This document shows positions 28,943 through 37,490 of a stretch of DNA of 64,000 nt, piece after piece. The position numbers were made by a program, and so were the translations under genes. Source of the stretch: Faecalicatena faecalis (lineage in GTDB: Bacteria; Bacillota; Clostridia; Lachnospirales; Lachnospiraceae); the NCBI RefSeq assembly GCF_012524165.2, contig NZ_JABACJ020000001.1, positions 62,001 through 126,000 on the forward strand. Reading direction: 5' to 3'. Below the pieces are notes generated by a model. That model was not told the origin of the DNA. It did not search any database and worked only from the letters and a program-made list of their open reading frames with translations. How positions within the stretch are numbered: position 1 is the stretch's first letter; every line of letters starts with the position of its first letter.

Positions 28943-30481
28943 ATGGGGAAGAAGTATTTATTGGGTGTAGATGTAGGTACCACGAGCATCAAAGCAGCCG
29001 TAATTGATGAAAATGCCAGGGTGATTGGAATGAGCAGCAGCTCTTATAGAATGATTACGCCGAATCAGGATTATGTTCAGATCGATACAGAAGATATGTG
29101 GAGGGCATTACTGAAATGTATACGGTTGTTAAAAGATGGGAAACAGATAGATCTGTCAAAGACGGCCGGAATCAGTATTTCCAGTCTCTGTCCGGGGCTT
29201 GCGGCCCTGGGGGAGAATGGGGAAGTGCTGGTCGACCCGATCATTTATTCTGATCGTCGCAGTACAAAAGAAGCTGAGATGATCAAAGAGGCGGTGGGAG
29301 AAGAGCAGCTCTTTAAGATTACGGCGAATACTGCAATGGCCGGGGCTACATCCGGGACCTCTATGCTCTGGATAAAACGGAATCTTCCAAAGGTTTACGA
29401 AAAGACGAAATATTTTGGCCATGTCAATACACTGCTGGTACAGAGAATGTCAGGAGTGTTTGCAATGGATTATTCGAATGCTTCGTATACGAATCTTTTT
29501 GAAACAACAGGAGGATTTGGCTGGTCAAAGTTTTTGTGTGAGAAGGTAGGAATTGACATTTTAAAGCTGCCGCCGCTGCATCCATCTACAGACGTGGTAG
29601 GCGGGCTGATTCATCAGGACTTGATTCGCTTAGGGATTCCCCTGCAGACGCCTGTCATTATTGGAGGAGGAGATACTGCCTGTGCATCTTATGCCGCAGG
29701 AATTACCAAGAATGGCGATGTGTGTGAATCCGCCGGTACGACGGATGTCCTGACAATCTGTGTGGACCGGCCGAAATTTGACAGAGGTTTTATCAACCGC
29801 TGTCATGTGGTCGAAGGCACCTGGATATATCAGGGTGCTTTATCTCATACCGGTTCATCCTATCAATGGTTCCGGGACAATTTTTGCCAGGATATGCTGG
29901 CAGAAGCCAAGGGAAATGCAGGAAGAGCGTTTGAACTGATGAATGAGGAAGCAAGTTTGGCGGCACCGGGGTGCGGCGGACTTGTTTTTCTTCCATACAT
30001 GCTGGGAGAAAGGAGCCCGATATGGGATCCTTATGCAAGAGGTGTGTTTTTTGGACTTTCTTTGCAGACTACACGCAGGGAAATGAACCGGGCAATCATG
30101 GAAAGCTGTGGATATGGACTTCGGCAGCTGAGTGATATAGCAGAGCATGTAACAGGGCGTAAAATCAAGAGGTTTGTATCGATAGGCGGAGGCGCTAAAA
30201 GTTTGATCTGGGCTCAGATCAAAGCCGATATAACGGGAAAAGATATCGAGATACTTGATATGAATGATATGGCACCGATTGGTGCAGCGCTGCTCGCAGG
30301 AGTTGGTGCAGGCGTTTTTGATCATGTTTATGAGGCGGCAGAAAAGGTGGAAAAGAAAGTGTACCAAATTGTAAAAAGCAGCCCTGTGCATGAAGAAGTT
30401 TACGGCAAAAGATATCAAGTGTATAAAGAATTGTACCCGCAGATCAAGGAACTATATAAAATAGGGAGTGAATTACAATAG
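28943..30481 (+). CDS. FGGY-family carbohydrate kinase
   Basis: Sugar kinase of about 512 residues, the xylulokinase/gluconokinase length. The N-terminal ATPase motif is GVDVGTTSIKAAVID. The substrate-side YSDRRS and the catalytic Asp in IIGGGDTACASYAAG are present, and the second phosphate motif is SAGTTDVLT. Late ATP-binding glycines are in IGGGAKSLIW. It would phosphorylate an open-chain sugar, ketose or polyol for the aldolase encoded just before it. ATG 28943 is preferred, with GTG 28934 as an alternative. Confidence 0.93.
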   Translation: MGKKYLLGVDVGTTSIKAAVIDENARVIGMSSSSYRMITPNQDYVQIDTEDMWRALLKCIRLLKDGKQIDLSKTAGISISSLCPGLAALGENGEVLVDPIIYSDRRSTKEAEMIKEAVGEEQLFKITANTAMAGATSGTSMLWIKRNLPKVYEKTKYFGHVNTLLVQRMSGVFAMDYSNASYTNLFETTGGFGWSKFLCEKVGIDILKLPPLHPSTDVVGGLIHQDLIRLGIPLQTPVIIGGGDTACASYAAGITKNGDVCESAGTTDVLTICVDRPKFDRGFINRCHVVEGTWIYQGALSHTGSSYQWFRDNFCQDMLAEAKGNAGRAFELMNEEASLAAPGCGGLVFLPYMLGERSPIWDPYARGVFFGLSLQTTRREMNRAIMESCGYGLRQLSDIAEHVTGRKIKRFVSIGGGAKSLIWAQIKADITGKDIEILDMNDMAPIGAALLAGVGAGVFDHVYEAAEKVEKKVYQIVKSSPVHEEVYGKRYQVYKELYPQIKELYKIGSELQ

Positions 30482-30529
30482 ACGTTGTGTAAAGGAAGCG
30501 CCATTGGCAGAGGAAAGGAAGGAATAAGA

Positions 30530-31498
30530 TTGAAGATTGTAATTTTGGATGGTTATACTGAAAATCCCGGGGATTTAAGCTGGGAAGGATTCGAGAAAAT
30601 AGGTGATCTGACTGTGTATGACAGGACCTCTCTTACTGATTGGCAGGAAATTACAGACCGGATCAAAGATGCACAGGCGGTATTAACAAATAAGACCCCT
30701 CTTCCGAGAGAAGTGATTAACAGCTGCCCTAAATTGGAATATATAGGTGTTCTGGCGACCGGATATAACGTAGTGGATATTCAGGCGGCCAAAGAAAGAG
30801 GAATCGTGGTCTGTAATATCCCTACATATGGCACGGCGGCAGTCGGACAGTTCGCAATTGCTATGTTATTAGAAATCTGCCACCATATTGGTCATCATGA
30901 TCAGGCAGTCAGAGAAGGACGCTGGGAGAGCAATCCTGATTGGTGTTTCTGGGATTATCCATTGATTGAACTTTCAGGAAAGACAATGGGTGTGATCGGA
31001 TTTGGAAGAATCGGGCAGGAGACAGGGAGAATAGCGAAGGCCCTAGGGATGCGTGTCATTGCGAATGATGAGTATCCGAACGACGCGGGACGCGAGATTG
31101 CAGAGTATGTATCCAGAGAAGAACTGTTTTGTCGGGCAGATGTGATTTCTCTGCATTGTCCGCTGTTCCCTTCTACAGAAGGACTTGTAAATAAAGAAAG
31201 TATTGCTAAGATGAAAGATGGGGTTATCATCCTGAACACTTCCAGAGGTCCGCTGATTGTGGAAAACGATCTGGCAGAAGCATTGAACAGTGGAAAAGTA
31301 TATGCGGCAGGGCTGGATGTGGTTTCTGTGGAACCGATTCGAGGTGATAATCCTTTGCTGACAGCCAAAAACTGTATTATTACGCCTCATATTGCATGGG
31401 CGCCGAGGGAAAGCCGGCAGAGGTTGATGAATATTGCTGTAGAGAATTTGGAACAGTTCGTGAAAGGGGAACCTGTAAATGTTGTAAACAGAGCGTAA
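30530..31498 (+). CDS. D-2-hydroxyacid dehydrogenase
   Basis: NAD-dependent reductase or oxidase of 2-keto/2-hydroxy acids, 322 residues, similar in layout to glycerate and hydroxypyruvate reductases. The Rossmann motif GFGRIGQ is at 157-163. Catalytic residues by family are R239 (NTSRGPL), E268 (SVEP) and H287 (TPHIAWAP). The frame is open from 30485, but TTG 30530 with AGGAAGGA seven bases upstream fits the start of the fold better. It closes the dehydrogenase-aldolase-kinase group, suggesting that an intermediate or product is a 2-keto or 2-hydroxy acid. Confidence 0.9.
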   Translation: MKIVILDGYTENPGDLSWEGFEKIGDLTVYDRTSLTDWQEITDRIKDAQAVLTNKTPLPREVINSCPKLEYIGVLATGYNVVDIQAAKERGIVVCNIPTYGTAAVGQFAIAMLLEICHHIGHHDQAVREGRWESNPDWCFWDYPLIELSGKTMGVIGFGRIGQETGRIAKALGMRVIANDEYPNDAGREIAEYVSREELFCRADVISLHCPLFPSTEGLVNKESIAKMKDGVIILNTSRGPLIVENDLAEALNSGKVYAAGLDVVSVEPIRGDNPLLTAKNCIITPHIAWAPRESRQRLMNIAVENLEQFVKGEPVNVVNRA

Positions 31499-31517
31499 GC
31501 CTGTCAGGGCAGAAACG

Positions 31518-31546
31518 TTGTAAAGTGGCAATTCCTGTGTTATGAT
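31518..31546 (+). promoter_or_regulatory. Promoter of the first RpiR gene
   Basis: TTGTAA, a 17-base spacer and TATGAT, 78 bases before the start codon. No copy of the TGAAAA-type operator is present here. Confidence 0.6.
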
Positions 31547-31624
31547 TAAAAAATAAGAGTGCATTACTATACAAAAGATACAAGAGAGATACTCTGTATG
31601 CGTTGAGAAAACGGAGGGATTGCT

Positions 31625-32473
31625 TTGGAAGGAATCAGCTGTAAACAAAAAATCAGGGGGAAGATGAACCATCTTACCAACACGGAGGCTAAAATTGCCA
31701 AATATGTTCTGGATCATTATGATCAGGTGTTGAGCAGTAATATTACAGAATTAGCAGAACAGGCTGGAGTCAGTGATGCCTCTGTAGTACGTTTCTGCAA
31801 AAGTCTTGGGTATAAAGGATATCAGGATTTTAAAATCAATGCAGCAAGGGATCTTCTGCCAAAGGAGAAGCATCTGAATCCTAGTCTGGAGCCATCTGAT
31901 GATATGGGAACCATATGTAAGAAGATTTTTGGAACAGAGGTTGCGGTTTTGGACAGGACTCTGGCGGGGTTAGATCTGGAGGCCGTTGAACGGGCCGCAC
32001 ATATGATCCGCAATGCGAAAAAGCTGGTGATCTTCGGCAGCGGAGGAAGTTTGCTCGTAGGCAAAGATGCTCAGCATAAGTTTTTAAAGATTGGGATTCA
32101 GGTATATGTTTATGAAGATATGGATATGCAGCTGATGGCTTCGTCATTGATGAAGGAGGATGAGGTCGCACTGTGTATCTCACACTCGGGTTATAATTCT
32201 AATGTGGTAAACTGTATGAAGAATGCTGCTGAATGTGGTGCAGGACGTATTGCGCTTGTGAGTCAGGGAAAAACACCTGTCTCAAAGAATGCAGAGGTGG
32301 TGCTTTATACTGCTTCAGAAGAGACGATTTTTAAATCAGAATCAGTAAGCACAAGGATCGCACAGCTCGCGATTATTGATAGTTTGGTTGCAATTGTTGC
32401 TTTCCAGGATTATGAGGATTCCTATCAGGCAATCCAGCAGACGCGCAGAGCAACTTCGCAGAATAAGTATTAG
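31625..32473 (+). CDS. RpiR-family regulator, copy 1
   Basis: Transcription factor of 282 residues with an N-terminal helix-turn-helix (about 1-80; AGVSDASVVRFCKSLGYKGYQDFK) and a C-terminal SIS sugar-isomerase domain (GSGGSLLVGKDAQHKF, then ISHSG) that binds a phosphosugar. The start is TTG, supported by GGAGGG six bases upstream and by the equal length of the ATG-started paralog at 32845. RpiR proteins control sugar-phosphate pathways, matching the kinase and aldolase upstream. It has its own promoter and terminator. Confidence 0.92.
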   Translation: MEGISCKQKIRGKMNHLTNTEAKIAKYVLDHYDQVLSSNITELAEQAGVSDASVVRFCKSLGYKGYQDFKINAARDLLPKEKHLNPSLEPSDDMGTICKKIFGTEVAVLDRTLAGLDLEAVERAAHMIRNAKKLVIFGSGGSLLVGKDAQHKFLKIGIQVYVYEDMDMQLMASSLMKEDEVALCISHSGYNSNVVNCMKNAAECGAGRIALVSQGKTPVSKNAEVVLYTASEETIFKSESVSTRIAQLAIIDSLVAIVAFQDYEDSYQAIQQTRRATSQNKY

Positions 32474-32521
32474 ACGGCTTTCAAAACGTATCAGGTAAAT
32501 AAAAGAATATTCTAAATCGAG

Positions 32522-32565
32522 AATGGCATTTGAGAGAAAATAATTTTCACTCAAGTGCCATTTTT
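32522..32565 (+). terminator. Terminator after the first RpiR gene
   Basis: AATGGCA-T-TTGAG pairs with CTCAA-G-TGCCATT, one internal mismatch, followed by five T residues. Confidence 0.88.
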
Positions 32566-32649
32566 ACGTTATGTTTTGTATGAAGTGAAAATGAAAGTAA
32601 GCGTGAAAGGTAGATTGTGAAAAAATAAACCGAATATAAAATGTAAAAA

Positions 32650-32782
32650 TGTAAAATATTTTCAATATTAAAGAATTAGAACCTATGAAAATGCGGTATT
32701 CATATGAAAAAGTGCACAAAAAATAAGAATATATTTGAAAATAATTTACAAAAAATAAAAAACATGTTGAAAAATATTTTCA
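32650..32782. promoter_or_regulatory. Three-site operator array upstream of the second RpiR gene
   Basis: Copies of the same 15-base near-palindrome start at 32650 (TGTAAAATATTTTCA), 32736 (TGAAAATAATTTACA) and 32768 (TGAAAAATATTTTCA). Intervals are 86 and 32 bases, nearly identical to the array at 26774-26905. The last copy overlaps the -35. Confidence 0.65.
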
Positions 32783-32795
32783 GATATGGTATAGT
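32767..32795 (+). promoter_or_regulatory. Promoter of the second RpiR/transport unit
   Basis: TTGAAA, 17 bases, TATAGT, aligned with the dehydrogenase promoter in both spacing and operator overlap. Confidence 0.72.
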
Positions 32796-32844
32796 TTCAA
32801 TAACGAAAGAAAACATAAAAAGATAAAAGGCAAGGGGCGGGAAA

Positions 32845-33693
32845 ATGCAGGAAATCGGATGCAGAGAGAATATTAGAGCAAAGTTAAGATTTTTGACTGC
32901 AACAGAGAGAAAAGCAGCAGACTACATCCTGTCGAACTATCAAAAGGTATTGAACTGCAATATCAGCGAGCTTGCAGAGTGTGCCGAGGTAAGCGATGCG
33001 ACAGTAGTACGCTTTTGCAAGAAGATGGGGTATAAAGGATATCAGGATTTTAAAATCAATGCTGCCAAGGATATGCTTTCTAAGATACAGCATTTGAATC
33101 CTCAGCTTTCAGAAGAGGACAATACGGAGACAATCTGTAAAAAGATATTCCATTCAGAAATCAGTGTATTGAAACGAACAAGTACGATGCTCAATATAGA
33201 CGACTTAGAATTAGCGGCAGATAAGATTATCCGCGCAGGAAAAGTGGTCTTTGCCGGTACTGGAGGCAGCCTTTTGGTAGGCCGGGATGTACAGCATAAA
33301 TTTATGAAGGTGGGAGTGCAGATTTATGTATATGAAGATATAGATATGCAATTAATGTCAGCCTCCCTTTTGGACGAAGGAGATGTCGCTTTTTTTATTT
33401 CCCATTCGGGGACAAATAAAAACGTGGTGGACTGTATGAAAACAGCGAGAAGAAGTAAGGCATTTATTATATCGCTTGTGACAAAGGGGAAGACACCTGT
33501 GTCGAGAATGTCAGACATCACAATTTATACGGATTCTGAGGAAAATATTTTTAAATCGGAATCCATCAGTGCGAGAATTGCGCAGTTAGCGGTGTTGGAT
33601 GTGATTGTTTCGATGATCGCTTTGAAGAAATACGAAGAATCTTACCAGGCGATCCAAAAGACAAGAAAGGCCACATCAGAAAATAAATTTTAA
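32845..33693 (+). CDS. RpiR-family regulator, copy 2
   Basis: 282-residue paralog of the regulator at 31625, similar along its whole length, with an almost identical recognition region (MGYKGYQDFKINAAKD). The SIS domain keeps GTGGSLLVGRDVQHKF and ISHSG, but the surrounding residues differ, so the effector may differ. ATG 32845 has AGGGGCGGG upstream. It lies behind the operator array at 32650-32782 and 19 bases ahead of the phosphotriesterase-like gene, so it probably regulates its own transcript and the locus as a whole. Confidence 0.92.
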   Translation: MQEIGCRENIRAKLRFLTATERKAADYILSNYQKVLNCNISELAECAEVSDATVVRFCKKMGYKGYQDFKINAAKDMLSKIQHLNPQLSEEDNTETICKKIFHSEISVLKRTSTMLNIDDLELAADKIIRAGKVVFAGTGGSLLVGRDVQHKFMKVGVQIYVYEDIDMQLMSASLLDEGDVAFFISHSGTNKNVVDCMKTARRSKAFIISLVTKGKTPVSRMSDITIYTDSEENIFKSESISARIAQLAVLDVIVSMIALKKYEESYQAIQKTRKATSENKF

Positions 33694-33712
33694 CAAAAGG
33701 CGGGTGGAATAG

Positions 33713-34663
33713 ATGGGATATATAGAAACAGTGACTGGACGGGTGGAGGAAGAGAATATAGGACACTGTCAGCCTCATGAACATGTGTATATTACGCAGA
33801 CACCGGCATTACTCACGAACCCAGAGCTTAGACTGAATAATCTGGCAGCGTCGATCAAGGAGCTGCAGATGTACAAGAAAGCAGGCGGAAATACCTTGGT
33901 CGATGCCAATCCATTAGCAACAGGCCGGGATGCACTTGCCCTAAAAAGTGCATCTGAGGTATCAGGGGTCCAGGTGATTGCATGTACAGGTTATCATATC
34001 CCAATATTTTATAGGGAAGACCACTGGATATGGAGCACGCCAGAGGAAGAACTGGAGGAACTTTTCGTACGTGAACTGACAGAGGGAATGTTTCTGGGAG
34101 GGTGCTATGGTTGGCCTTCCTACCAGACGGATATCAGAGCTGGTCTTGTAAAAGCCATGCTGACAAACGAAGGAGTCAGCGGCAGGACAGAGGTGCTTTT
34201 GAAAGCAGCAGGGCGCGCAGCAGCGAAAACGGGCACCTCACTCATGCTGCATACAGAGTATGGAAAGGGGGCACTTGAGGCAATACAGCTTTTGAAAGAA
34301 CAAGGGCTGAAAGAGAATCGGATATTGATCTGTCATGTAGACAGGCAGGTCGAAGAGCTTTCTATACATGAGGAAATTGCGGCATCGGGTGTATTTATGG
34401 AATATGATACGATCACGCTGTTTGAGTTCCATGATAATGAGTCGGAGATCAGGATGTTAAGGCATATGATAGACAAAGGTTATTTAGATCAGATTCTGAT
34501 CTCTACAGATCCCACAGCGGACAGACTGAAGAATTATGAAGGGAGATGCGGGATGGATTACATATTGACAACTTTTATTCCGGCATTAAAAAAGCAAGGT
34601 TTTACGGATCAGGAAATCATACAGATAACGCAGGAAAATCCGAAAAAAGCTCTTTGCAGATGA
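33713..34663 (+). CDS. Phosphotriesterase-family metal hydrolase
   Basis: Amidohydrolase-superfamily protein of 316 residues. Binuclear metal ligands by pattern are H22 and H24 (PHEHVY), a possible carboxylated K147, H180 (LMLHTEYG), H208 (ICHVDR) and D266 (ISTDPTADR). Bacterial members of this family in sugar loci are often lactonases or phospho-lactonases, not pesticide hydrolases. With a sugar dehydrogenase in the same locus, opening of a sugar lactone is a reasonable inference. It follows the second RpiR gene by 19 bases. Confidence 0.85.
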   Translation: MGYIETVTGRVEEENIGHCQPHEHVYITQTPALLTNPELRLNNLAASIKELQMYKKAGGNTLVDANPLATGRDALALKSASEVSGVQVIACTGYHIPIFYREDHWIWSTPEEELEELFVRELTEGMFLGGCYGWPSYQTDIRAGLVKAMLTNEGVSGRTEVLLKAAGRAAAKTGTSLMLHTEYGKGALEAIQLLKEQGLKENRILICHVDRQVEELSIHEEIAASGVFMEYDTITLFEFHDNESEIRMLRHMIDKGYLDQILISTDPTADRLKNYEGRCGMDYILTTFIPALKKQGFTDQEIIQITQENPKKALCR

Positions 34664-34734
34664 TTGTGGTGATCTAAGCAGAAAAAGAGCATTGAAGGCA
34701 CACGAAAGGATTAGTGTGTAAGGTACGGGTTAAC

Positions 34735-34747
34735 TTAGTTTAACTAA
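34735..34747. promoter_or_regulatory. Palindrome upstream of the sugar-binding protein gene
   Basis: TTAGTT and AACTAA flank a single T, inside a stretch with another GTTAAC copy (34729-34734). It is 25 bases before the start codon. Candidate operator; no regulator can be assigned. Confidence 0.35.
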
Positions 34748-34772
34748 TTTAAAAGAATATGGAGGAAAAAGT

Positions 34773-35906
34773 ATGAAGAGGAAAGTTGCATTGCTGTTAT
34801 GTCTGGCACTGACAGGAACGATGGTGCTGGGTGGGTGCGGAAGTTCAAAAGGAGACTCTGATGGGGGAGAGAAGGATGCTTCCAAGGATTCACAGAAAAC
34901 GAAGTGGGCTTCAACAGATGAGACGTTCAACCCATTAGATGAGAAGGATGCCATAAGCTTTGAGGATTTGAGAGAGAAGTTAGGCGCAATCTCCAAATCA
35001 GATAAAGAGTTCAGCTTTGCCGGTAATGTAAAGGCTTTCGAAAACGTTGTGTGGCAGGAAATTGCCAATGGTTATGAAGGATTTGCGGACGATGCCAAGG
35101 CAGCAGGAAGAAAACTAACGGTAGATACGACCTCCCCAATGGGCGAAAGTGATGAAGAAGGACAGTTGTCCATCTTAAAGGATCAGGTAAGACAGGGTGT
35201 GAATGCGGTTCTTTTATCACCGATTTCTGATGCAAACTGTCTGCCGGGAATAGAAGCTGCTCATGATGCGGATATCCCGGTCTTTGCGGTAAATAATGAG
35301 TTTAATGGAGCGGATATGTTTGTTGGTCCGAACTCATTAGAACAAGGTGAGATCGCAGCGGAATGGGTCAATGATAAGATCGGCGGCAAAGGTGAAGTCG
35401 CAATCGTCATGGGCATGGCGAAGACAGGCGTGACGAGAAACAGGACAGAGGGATTTGAAAGCTGGTTCAAAGAGAATAATCCAGATATCGAAGTGGTGGC
35501 AAAACAAAATGCAGACTGGGACCGTTCAAAGGCGAAAGATGTAGCGGCAACATTTTTGAAGACCTATCCTGATTTAAAGGCTGTTTTCTGTAACAACGAT
35601 GTTATGGCATTAGGTGTTGTTGAAGCAGTGAAGGAAGCAAATCTGGAGCTGAATAAGGATATCTATGTAATCGGATGTGACGGACAGTCAGAAGCATATG
35701 ATTCTATCCGCGCCGGAGAAATGGCTGCAACGATTGATTCCTTCCCATATTATGAGGGATATATGGCGGCAGAGGTCTGCTACCGCTGGATGATCGGACA
35801 AGATGTCCCGAAGGTAGTATTTACACCTTGCAGGATGCTGGATTCTACTAATGTCGATAAGACAGCAGAGGAAAACTTAGGCTGGGAAGCACCTACATTT
35901 GAATAA
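34773..35906 (+). CDS. Sugar ABC transporter substrate-binding lipoprotein
   Basis: Ribose/galactose-type binding protein of 377 residues. A lipoprotein signal ends at LGGC with the acylated C22, then a Ser/Asp/Lys-rich linker. The periplasmic-binding fold shows VNAVLLSPISDANCLPG, VFAVNNEF and AVFCNNDVMALG, as in RbsB-like proteins. The ligand is probably the sugar, polyol or lactone handled by the upstream enzymes. ATG 34773 follows TGGAGGA. A GC-rich hairpin just after the stop may raise expression of this gene over the ATPase and permease. Confidence 0.93.
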   Translation: MKRKVALLLCLALTGTMVLGGCGSSKGDSDGGEKDASKDSQKTKWASTDETFNPLDEKDAISFEDLREKLGAISKSDKEFSFAGNVKAFENVVWQEIANGYEGFADDAKAAGRKLTVDTTSPMGESDEEGQLSILKDQVRQGVNAVLLSPISDANCLPGIEAAHDADIPVFAVNNEFNGADMFVGPNSLEQGEIAAEWVNDKIGGKGEVAIVMGMAKTGVTRNRTEGFESWFKENNPDIEVVAKQNADWDRSKAKDVAATFLKTYPDLKAVFCNNDVMALGVVEAVKEANLELNKDIYVIGCDGQSEAYDSIRAGEMAATIDSFPYYEGYMAAEVCYRWMIGQDVPKVVFTPCRMLDSTNVDKTAEENLGWEAPTFE

Positions 35907-35916
35907 AGAAAAGCTG

Positions 35917-35942
35917 CCAGCCGGTGCTGCCATGCCGGCTGG
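35917..35942 (+). other. Hairpin between binding-protein and ATPase genes
   Basis: CCAGCCGG and CCGGCTGG form an eight-base-pair stem with a ten-base loop. There is no strong T run, so it is more likely an mRNA-stabilising or partial-attenuation hairpin than a full stop. Confidence 0.6.
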
Positions 35943-35998
35943 TCTGCTTTCAGGCAATATCAACAGAGATGGAGCCGAAAAGAAAGGAGCAGTGCTTT

Positions 35999-37486
35999 GT
36001 GAGTGAGACAATGATTCGGTTTGATAATATACAGAAAAAATTTCCTGGTGTGTATGCGCTGAAAGGTGTATCATTTTCAATCAACAAAGGAGAAGTGCAC
36101 GCACTTCTCGGAGAGAATGGAGCAGGGAAGTCTACATTGCTGAACATTCTGCATGGTGTTTTTACAGCCACAGAGGGAGATGTCTATATCGAAGGAGAAA
36201 AGGTTAATTTTGAGACTCCGGTAGAGGCGTTGAAATATGGGATCGCAAAGGTACATCAGGAAATACATATGGTAGAATGTCTGACGGTGGGACAGAATAT
36301 AGCCCTCGGATTTGAAATCCAAAGGAAAGGAAGGCTGGACTATCAGGATATTTACAAAAGGACAGATGAGATCCTTGAACAGCTCGGCTGTAGATTCAAA
36401 AGCAGAGACAGCATCCAGGGCTTAAGTGTCGGGGAATTACAGATGATTGCAATAGCCAAGTCGCTCTACCACAATGCAAAGATCATATCCTTTGATGAGC
36501 CGACGGCATCTCTGTCAAATGCTGAAACGGAACGACTATTTAAAATTATAGAAGAATTAAAGAACAAGGGAATTACGATCCTATATATCAGCCATAAGCT
36601 GGATGAGATATTCCGTATAGCAGATCGTGCTACCATTTTGCGGGATGGGAGCTATATTATGACTGCGGCTGTTGCTGATATGACAAAAGAGGAATTGATA
36701 AAAAATATGGTCGGACGGGATGTGTCCAGCTATGCAGTGAGAATGAAACCGTCCTGTGTGCAGGACGAAATCGTATTGGATGTGCAGGGACTTAACGGAA
36801 ATGGTTTCCGAGATATTAGTTTTGTACTACATAAAGGTGAAATCCTGGGAGTCTCAGGATTGGTAGGTGCAAAACGGACGGAGGTCATGAGGGCCATTTT
36901 TGGAATAGATAAAAAAACGAGCGGTGAAATTTTTATACATGGGAAAAAGGTAGATATAAAGTCACCGCAGGAAGCGCTTAAAAATGGAATTGGTCTGATA
37001 TCAGAAAATAGAAAGAGTGAAGGATTTGTGCCGGTAATGAGTAATGCGATGAATATGGGGCTGGCGGCACTGCCATCTTTCTATAAAGGAATCGGTTTAA
37101 ATAAACAGTTGATTTATAAAAGCTTTGAGACTTTCGGGAAAAAGGTACAGCTTAACATTATGGATCCGGAACATCTGACACAAAATCTGTCAGGAGGCAA
37201 TCAGCAGAAGGTGATTTTGGCCAAGTGGTTAGCGACCAATGTGGATATCCTTATTTTTGATGAACCGACCAAGGGAGTGGACGTCGGTGCAAAAGCAGAA
37301 ATTTATGCCTTAATGGAAGAGTTTGTCGCAGAAGGAAAATCTATTATTATGATTTCTTCAGAGCTTCCTGAGGTCATAGGAATGAGTGACAGAATTATTG
37401 TATTAAAGGAAGGACGTATGTCAGCCCTGGTAAACAGAGAGGAATTCAGCGAAACGAATTTACTGGGCCATGCGATAGGTGAGTAG
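35999..37486 (+). CDS. Sugar ABC transporter ATP-binding protein (RbsA-like)
   Basis: Double ABC ATPase of 495 residues. The first cassette has GENGAGKST, SVGELQMIAIAKSL and FDEPTASLS. The second has a degenerate Walker A (GLVGAKRTE), LSGGNQQKVILAKW and FDEPTKGVDVG. This matches the ribose importer class. The frame is open from 35924, but GTG 35999 lies nine bases after AAAGGAG and gives the family length; ATG 36011 is the other option. It overlaps the beginning of the permease reading frame by a few bases. Confidence 0.93.
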   Translation: MSETMIRFDNIQKKFPGVYALKGVSFSINKGEVHALLGENGAGKSTLLNILHGVFTATEGDVYIEGEKVNFETPVEALKYGIAKVHQEIHMVECLTVGQNIALGFEIQRKGRLDYQDIYKRTDEILEQLGCRFKSRDSIQGLSVGELQMIAIAKSLYHNAKIISFDEPTASLSNAETERLFKIIEELKNKGITILYISHKLDEIFRIADRATILRDGSYIMTAAVADMTKEELIKNMVGRDVSSYAVRMKPSCVQDEIVLDVQGLNGNGFRDISFVLHKGEILGVSGLVGAKRTEVMRAIFGIDKKTSGEIFIHGKKVDIKSPQEALKNGIGLISENRKSEGFVPVMSNAMNMGLAALPSFYKGIGLNKQLIYKSFETFGKKVQLNIMDPEHLTQNLSGGNQQKVILAKWLATNVDILIFDEPTKGVDVGAKAEIYALMEEFVAEGKSIIMISSELPEVIGMSDRIIVLKEGRMSALVNREEFSETNLLGHAIGE

Positions 37487-37490
37487 GGAT

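Noticed and set aside
31043..31717. Minus-strand frame of 224 codons across the 2-hydroxyacid dehydrogenase end
   Set aside because: It crosses a real gene, a promoter and the next start codon, and shows no protein-like motif.
33713..34663. Assignment as an organophosphate-degrading phosphotriesterase
   Set aside because: The metal ligands fit the superfamily, but the sugar-locus context makes lactonase-like activity more likely, so only a family-level call is made.
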